Below are positions 18,871 to 23,427 of a stretch of DNA of 23,427 bases, one piece after another. The DNA is from Hydnum rufescens UP504 (lineage: Eukaryota; Basidiomycota; Agaricomycetes; Cantharellales; Hydnaceae), in NCBI GenBank assembly GCA_014904985.1, contig MU129357.1:1-23427 (forward strand), given 5' to 3'. Every line of letters begins with the position of its first letter. The first letter of the stretch is position 1. The position numbers were made by a program, and so were the translations under genes. Under the pieces are notes generated by a model, which was given only the letters and a program-made list of their open reading frames with translations, did not search any database and was not told the DNA's origin.

Positions 18871-20080
18871 ATGCCAGCTAGCAAGCAAACTGCACCTCAA
18901 CCAGTTCTTGCTTGAAGTGCCTATTGCCCAGAGCCTCAAAAGTCTTCTCCACTTCAACTCCCACCTCTGGCACCCCACTCCTATTCCAATTTTATAGGAC
19001 CCCTTGTTTCTGTTCCTTATACTGCCACCACAATCTCCATTGACAGTGAAGGCAAACTAACAACAATTTTGGATGACACTATAAAGACCATTGAACTGGC
19101 ATCTGAGTGGTTCCACCATGCTGATATCTATGGCCATGGACACCTTGGTGAAGGTGCAACTAAAAGAGCCATATTTGTGAGTTTCTGTGACTTCCCAGAA
19201 GGATCCCTCTAATACTTATTATGGTACCCAGGGGAAGATTAAATCTAATGATGGAGAAGTGCACCTTGCTGTTGCACAACCCAAGATGGTGGACCCAACA
19301 CCTCACATAACATCAGGACAGCATTGTGAACACATGGCACTTGAAGAGGATATTACAAAGGATCTACTTGCTGAACTTGGCCTTCTGGTTCTTGGCCAGT
19401 ACCTGGTGGAGGCTTTCCTTAAATATGGTGAAGAGTGCAATGTGGTTGAAATACTTCCCCACCCAATTCCCAGTATGTCAGCCACATTCTTTCCAGTTTT
19501 CAGTGACTCACTCCATCTAGAATTTTGTTTCAATGTTGTGGGCTCCTTTGTTGGAACTATAAAGGGACCTCTGCCTTGTGAAAATGGCAATGTCCTGAAT
19601 TACTCTTGCTTCATTGCAACACAATTCCTTCCCTCCAATCCTGCCAAGGGAGACACAGGCTTCATCAAAATTACTGGCCATGACCCTTTAAAGGATGATC
19701 AAGCCAATACCTTGCTTGAGAAGACACTCCATGCTTTTGCACATTTTGGATTCTTGGACACCAAGTGCACCCATATTTTGTGTGATCTCCAAGGTTAGCA
19801 GTATCTCAGAGCCCATAGATCTATTTTTGGAAATAATTAACAGTCTGCTCATAGGCCTTAAGTCCCATGATGGCACCTTTTTCCTTGTTGATCCACAAGC
19901 CCACTCCCAGTATGTGTTTTCTCCCACCTCTGGTAAATGTTGTCCTTATTGTACCATAGAAACATAAATGGTCTAGGTGTCTTTGATGGTGGGAAGGAAT
20001 TTCTGGACAAATTCCAGAAGCACCATCAGTGCAATGAAGTTTGTGATGCATTCAACCTGGAGGGTTTAGGAAGTGAGTGA
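18871..20080 (+). CDS. Atypical alpha-kinase (MHCK/eEF2K/TRPM7 type), four-exon kinase domain
   Basis: Protein Ser/Thr kinase of the alpha-kinase family. Exons: 18871-19176, 19232-19793, 19855-19909, 19960-20080; spliced phases agree (0, 1, 2) and the stop is TGA 20078-20080. Motifs: glycine-rich GHLGEGATKRAIF (19138-19176), VHLAVAQPK with a candidate ATP-site Lys (19258-19290), AFAHF with the first zinc-site His (near 19737), CDLQG (19779-19793), VDPQAH (19888-19905), then NGLGVF and KHHQCNEVC (20018-20044), the His-x-Cys-x3-Cys zinc site that closes the fold. Both conserved Asp of the DLQG and DP motifs are present. The only break is TGA 18913-18915, upstream of the domain. CpG is absent throughout. 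The catalytic domain looks intact; whether a functional N-terminus exists is unclear. Confidence 0.85.
19177..19231 (+). other. Alpha-kinase intron 1
   Basis: 55 nt, donor GTGAGT, branch site CTAAT at about 19209, acceptor ACCCAG. Phase 0; joins RAIF to GKIKSN within the kinase N-lobe. The unspliced frame would hit a stop (TAA 19211-19213). Confidence 0.8.
19794..19854 (+). other. Alpha-kinase intron 2
   Basis: 61 nt, donor GTTAGC, TTAAC branch-like site at 19837-19841, acceptor CTCATAG. Phase 1; splicing joins CDLQ to GLKSHDGTFFLVDP, keeping the conserved DLQG motif. Without splicing a TAG follows directly after DLQG. Confidence 0.8.
19910..19959 (+). other. Alpha-kinase intron 3
   Basis: 50 nt, donor GTATGT, acceptor CCATAG. 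Phase 2; joins DPQAHS-Q to NINGLGVF and brings the C-terminal zinc site into frame. No strong branch site was seen. Confidence 0.75.
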
Positions 20081-20164
20081 AGGATTTTTCAAACCCAGAG
20101 GTAGACAATGGAGCACAGAGGGGTACATACTAAATGTTTTTGGCACCTTCAGCCTCTCTGTAAG

Positions 20165-20915
20165 CAGGAATTGTACAATAAATCCCAGTTACTGTCCACA
20201 GTTTGGAGGTGAGGACAAAGAGGGATTGAAGTGCCATGAATAGAGAATTATTTGTCTTGTATGCAAGGCAGAGGAACAAGGTGTAAGCAGGAATCTACAG
20301 AGTGATTTTTCCACAGTCCAGATGGATGGAGAAAATGTACTGTCTGGATAGAGCTTATCCTAATAGTGAACAAATGAAATCAATTTGCTAAGGAACCACA
20401 CTCAAGGTTCTCCTCTTGAGAGCCTATCAAAAGTGTGATTAGTATGGGTTGTGTTGTGGAATTTATCCTAACACCAGCACCAGTACATAAAGCTTTCAAA
20501 CTGGGGATGAGGGGAAAGACAATAAAAATTCACACTTCCTGCACCTAATATACATCTCAGAGGAACTATAAGGTAACTAGCAGAAAGGTGAGATTAAGGC
20601 AAAAATTATGAAAAAGAGATTAAGCCAAAAGGTTCAAAACTGAAAGAGATATTCAAAATCAAGTCAGAACAGGGAAATATGGCTTAAACAGGCTATTTCC
20701 CCCCCCCCCCCCAACTGAACATATTCCCTTGGGGAATGGCAGAACTGGTCATCCTGTACCCTTCTTTGGATATAAGATGGGCAGAGCATAATTGCCATTG
20801 ATAATCAGAAAAGTGGAGGCAATGATGAAGTGAGACATGGGGGTGTTTAATTGTAAAAGGCCAAGTTTTTATTGGATTCTTTATCCCTTGATGTTGTTGG
20901 ATGTACATTTATTGA
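20165..20915 (+). repeat. ~750-bp direct repeat flanking the alpha-kinase gene, right copy
   Basis: Counterpart of 16525-17235. It starts about 85 bp after the alpha-kinase stop. It contains a run of 14 C at 20699-20712, where the left copy has CCCTCCCCTCC. Its minus strand retains a short frame resembling one reading of the left copy (SLFVLTSKLWTV against SLFVLVSILWTV), so both derive from one coding or hybrid sequence. Confidence 0.8.
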
Positions 20916-20987
20916 AATGAAAAGGAACAAATTGAGGTGAATTGGACTTGTTTGAGGAGGTAGTTGGGTTCAGATAGGAATTGCATG

Positions 20988-21184
20988 TAGTAAGGTTTTA
21001 TTCCTCCAACAATGGATTTGTGGAATTCAGAGACACAAGAATTGAAGTGTGGGTTCATGTGGATTTAATTCATTTATTAGGGAAATCATCTTTGCTTGAG
21101 GTTTGTACATAGTAGGGATTTATCCCTCTAACACCATAACCAGTGCTTGAACTGGGAGACATGGTCAGGGTTTATCCCTCCACC
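20988..21184 (-). repeat. Three spaced copies of the TGTTGGAGGGATAAATCCCTAC motif
   Basis: On the minus strand, variants of the motif end at 21012, 21133 and 21184 (TGTTGGAGGAATAAAACC, TGTTAGAGGGATAAATCCCT, GGTGGAGGGATAAACCCT). Together with 6121 and 6209 this makes five copies in the window. A start of TGTTRG with a palindromic core fits an LTR terminus. 20916-20987 and 21185-21243 hold nothing else recognised. Confidence 0.6.
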
Positions 21185-21610
21185 CCATAAATCCAGCTCC
21201 ACATGATCAAGTTGTATTACTATCATTGTCAGGGTTCCTTCTGTTACACAGGAGGGTACATGAGGGGAAGGAGCATTTGGAAGATATTCCATGCTGTCTT
21301 CATAGTCAGAAGTGGGGCCCCTATGCCATTGTACACCTCCATGGCCTTGGCAGCATATTCTGGCAGTACAAAATATAGAATCGCATCACCACCCATAGCC
21401 TGCTTGATCTCCCTAATGACTGTCACATCCACCTCCTGGAGACAGTTCTGCATACCAAACTTCTCTGGTAGAGCATAGACCTCATCAGATGAGACACCAG
21501 ATGGAAGAACCTTGGATTTTTCAGTCCGACTCAGTGCTGAGCTTAGCTTGTTCTTGACATCAATGATATCCTGTTGCAAGAGTGTAGACCAGAGCCATTG
21601 GGCAAGCTCA

Positions 21611-21670
21611 CTAATAAAAACAAAATCATAAGCAATAACCCAAATTTCAATTAGTCTAAAATGGCCATAC
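21611..21670 (-). other. Intron in the integrase-like gene (downstream)
   Basis: 60 nt on the minus strand: donor GTATGG, CTAAT branch-like site, acceptor TTTTTATTAG. Phase 2; joins NDPQH-Y to ELAQWLW and removes stops in the unspliced frame. Confidence 0.7.
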
Positions 21671-21856
21671 TAGTGTTGAGGATCATTGGCATTATAAATG
21701 CCAAGCTCACTACCCTTCATAAAGAACATATACACATTGTCCCCCCAGTAGAGTCTGAGTCAGAACCAGCCTTGCTCAATTATGATATTGTGGACACTGC
21801 ATAGATACTGATTTGCAGGGCTACCTGGATCATCCAATTCAGGATGGAAAATAGCT

Positions 21857-21914
21857 CTACAGACAGTATTGGTCCAGTATTAGTCCACATTATAGATGCT
21901 GGCTCATGTCCTAC
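21857..21914 (-). other. Intron in the integrase-like gene (upstream)
   Basis: 58 nt on the minus strand: donor GTAGGA, CTAAT branch-like site, acceptor GTCTGTAG. Splicing makes AG-A and joins FANAL-R to AIFHPELDD between the catalytic Asp and Glu blocks. Confidence 0.65.
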
Positions 21915-22000
21915 CTCAATGCATTTGCAAAGCCATACTGGACTGTGGTCTCTGAACCACAATCTGTTGTTGACTGAAGGGGCATACAGGTATTCACCAC

Positions 22001-22227
22001 TTAATGGCTGCTAAACTATTCATCTGTGTTTCTAGCCAGCTACTTTAATCTTTGTGGTATCCTTATTATTGGATGTCCTAAGGGGCCATCCTAAGATTCT
22101 AAAGCCAAAGACATGGGCCAAAATAAGGAGTTTTAATGGCATAGGCTGCGAAGCTGTGAGGGGTCCTTAAAATCACATATCACCACTGAATGGTCAGATG
22201 TGACTAAGCTGTGACAGCACTTGAACA
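22001..22227. other. Gap between integrase-like and third pogo relics
   Basis: Nothing firm. Faint coding traces of the integrase-like gene may continue to about 22060 on the minus strand, broken by stops. No inverted repeat or target duplication seen. Confidence 0.3.
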
Positions 22228-22960
22228 TCAAGCTTCCATCTCCTCATCCTTGCCTTCACTCCTGTCACCATTCCCAGATCCCCCTGCTGTCAACTCTACA
22301 AGCATATCTGGGTATTTCTCCCTCATCCAATCCTGTTTTAACACCACCTTTGGTGCTTTTGGTATTGGCTCCCTCACAGCCTTATGCTGAGCCTTTTCCT
22401 CCCACCACTTGGTGAGCATGGCATCTTGAATGCTCTTAAATTTCTTCCATTCCTTTTCCATCTCCCTCTTCTTCTTTGTTGACTTCTCTTTGCTTGTGAT
22501 TCACTCTGTATTCTTGGCTACATGCTTTTCAAAAGCCTTGTGGGTGATAAGTTGGCTGAATGAGTTTTTAATATGGTGAGTCTTTGGTTTGTTCTTTTGT
22601 TCCTCCTGGGATGCTAGCTGATTCTGAGCTTGCATCTGTACCATGCCACTCAGTGCTAGCTGTGCATTGAGGGCATCAAGTGCCCATACTGCTGCCACCT
22701 CTCACTCCTCCACTGCCTTCAACTGAGCCCAAATCATGCTCTCACTCTCCTCCACTTCCTTTCAACTTCACCATGGCTTTGTTGGTGTCTTAGTCAGACT
22801 CCAATTGACCTTCAGTAAATCAGCTACTCAACCATAAGTGTGCTCTGGGAGTTTGAAGGTTGACTGAAGGGGTGATGACAACACTATGAAACTAGATGAT
22901 GAGGAGAATGAAAATGAGCTCTCAAGAGCACTACTGCCCTCCTTTGGGCCCAAGCAAAGG
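22228..22960 (-). pseudogene. pogo-type transposase, C-terminal tail only
   Basis: One minus-strand frame from about 22730 to TGA 22228-22230, with stops TGA at 22702-22704 and 22501-22503. It encodes DALNAQLALSGMVQMQAQNQ, then KSTKKKREMEKEWKKF, TKWWEEKAQHKA, PIPKAPK and an acidic end. The same type of charged, coiled-coil-like tail follows the DDE domain in the transposase at 8505-10657 and in many mushroom pogo elements. 22730-22960 reads a Ser-rich stretch with frameshifts. The HTH and DDE domains are absent. Both TGAs fit lost CGA codons. Identity rests on tail composition and order, not on catalytic motifs. Confidence 0.6.
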
Positions 22961-23000
22961 CAGGTGGCATTGTCTGATCTCTAGTAGGGGTTATGGGTGT

Positions 23001-23427
23001 TGTCAGGGCCATGCTGTGACAAGAGCACCAAACAAATATAAACACAGATAAGTCCAGCTAAGTCTGGGAGAATCCAGGCAAGAATGAGATAACAAGGATA
23101 AGAGGGGATGGAGAGGCAGTCCAGTGGCCCAGAGGGGACTAGGCGGAAATGAGCACAGCAGTCCTTAAGCTCATGGAGTCAACTGGAAAGTACTCAGACC
23201 TGTAGTCTGGAGTAACAGTGGAAATCCTGAGAGACCAAAAGCTGGGGTCTCTGGACTTCACTCTCAGACTAGTTATACATGATGACTATACTACAGGGGA
23301 GTGATTGCTAAACTGGGGGTGGTTACAAGGGGGCAGCCCAGGCATACAGATTAGACACCCTTTGGGTCGGCTTTTACTGCACAGGAGAGGACCCAAAGGG
23401 TCCCTTGACCCATCACAGACTCATGAG
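23001..23427 (+). repeat. Possible LTR start, continuing past the window
   Basis: Non-coding and bounded on the left by TGTCAGGGCCATGCTGTGAC, which has the TG start expected of an LTR. The right end is outside the window, so neither the CA end nor a target duplication can be tested. It begins right where the third pogo relic loses its sequence. Confidence 0.3.
23357..23401. repeat. 12-bp perfect inverted repeat (hairpin)
   Basis: ACCCTTTGGGTC (23357-23368) and GACCCAAAGGGT (23390-23401) pair perfectly around a 21-nt loop. A regulatory hairpin or palindromic part of an LTR is possible. It is not a tRNA. Confidence 0.7.

Larger units (their letters stand above)
21244..22000 (-). pseudogene. 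Integrase-like (rve-type DDE) protein, C-terminal part, three exons
   Basis: Minus-strand remnant whose exons join cleanly over two introns (21857-21914 and 21611-21670). The first exon (about 22000-21915) reads LQSTTDCGSETTVQYGFANAL with the catalytic Asp in DCGSET; the second reads IFHPELDD ... NQYLCSVHNIIIEQGW with the candidate catalytic Glu, then TGA at 21760-21762, LRLYWGDNVYMFF and NANDPQHY; the third (21610-21244) reads ELAQWLWSTLLQQD, KVLPSGVSS, CLQEVDVTVI, GGDAILYFVLPEYAAKA and ends at TAA/TAG 21244-21246. This pattern resembles integrase-core proteins common in mushroom-forming fungi. The first catalytic Asp and N-terminus are missing: upstream is disturbed sequence, then another transposon. 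The TGA sits where Arg would fit. Confidence 0.65.

Noticed and set aside
20699..20712. Run of 14 C as a functional element
   Set aside because: It replaces a C-rich stretch in the other repeat copy and may be slippage or assembly noise.
1..23427. UGA recoding as an amino acid, since so many in-frame stops are TGA
   Set aside because: The alpha-kinase frame ends properly at TGA, the relics also carry frameshifts, and loss of CpG explains the bias without a changed code.
1..23427. tRNA, rRNA, CRISPR array or replication origin
   Set aside because: No cloverleaf, rRNA-like stretch, regular repeat-spacer array or origin signature was seen on either strand.

Overview
The window looks like a piece of a transposon-rich fungal genome, most likely a basidiomycete. 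No prokaryotic gene layout is seen. Coding stretches are broken and intron-containing, with GT...AG introns of 50-61 nt and CTAAT-like branch sites. The recognisable families are a Tad1/I-like LINE with RNase H, pogo-type DDE transposases with a long charged C-terminus, a PIF/Harbinger transposase, an integrase-like DDE protein and an atypical alpha-kinase. The species cannot be named from this sequence.

Layout. 1-899 (-): N-terminal two thirds of a pogo-type transposase running off the left edge. 900-1948: mostly non-coding, with an unidentified coding remnant (1569-1921, +). 1949-3272 (-): PIF/Harbinger transposase with all three catalytic acids and one intron, but several stops. 3481-3797 and 15281-15601: two copies of a ~320-bp dispersed repeat. 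3895-about 14900 (+): one LINE, broken by three later insertions. These are a putative 1.27-kb solo LTR (6121-7387), a 3.7-kb element with ~350-bp inverted repeats and an 8-bp target duplication (7714-11422) that carries a second pogo transposase, and a 485-bp solo-LTR-like insert (12531-13015). Removing each insert together with one target-site copy puts the LINE reading frame back in register. 15821-16690 (-): unidentified protein remnant. 17534-20080 (+): alpha-kinase gene; its kinase domain (18871-20080, four exons) is the best preserved gene here. A ~700-bp direct repeat (16525-17235 and 20165-20915) brackets it. 21244-22000 (-): integrase-like DDE protein, two introns, 5'-truncated. 22228-22960 (-): C-terminus of a third pogo transposase. 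23001 to the end: LTR-like sequence with a 12-bp hairpin.

The main overall pattern is CpG loss. CpG is almost absent outside about 8165-10730, and most internal stops are TGA, at several sites where the family has Arg. That fits CGA to TGA decay by deamination of methylated cytosine. The two copies of the ~320-bp repeat show it directly: four CpGs in one are TpG or CpA in the other. The pogo-carrying block inside the inverted-repeat element keeps many CpGs and so looks like the youngest layer. Nearly everything here is a relic; only the alpha-kinase domain could still encode a working protein.
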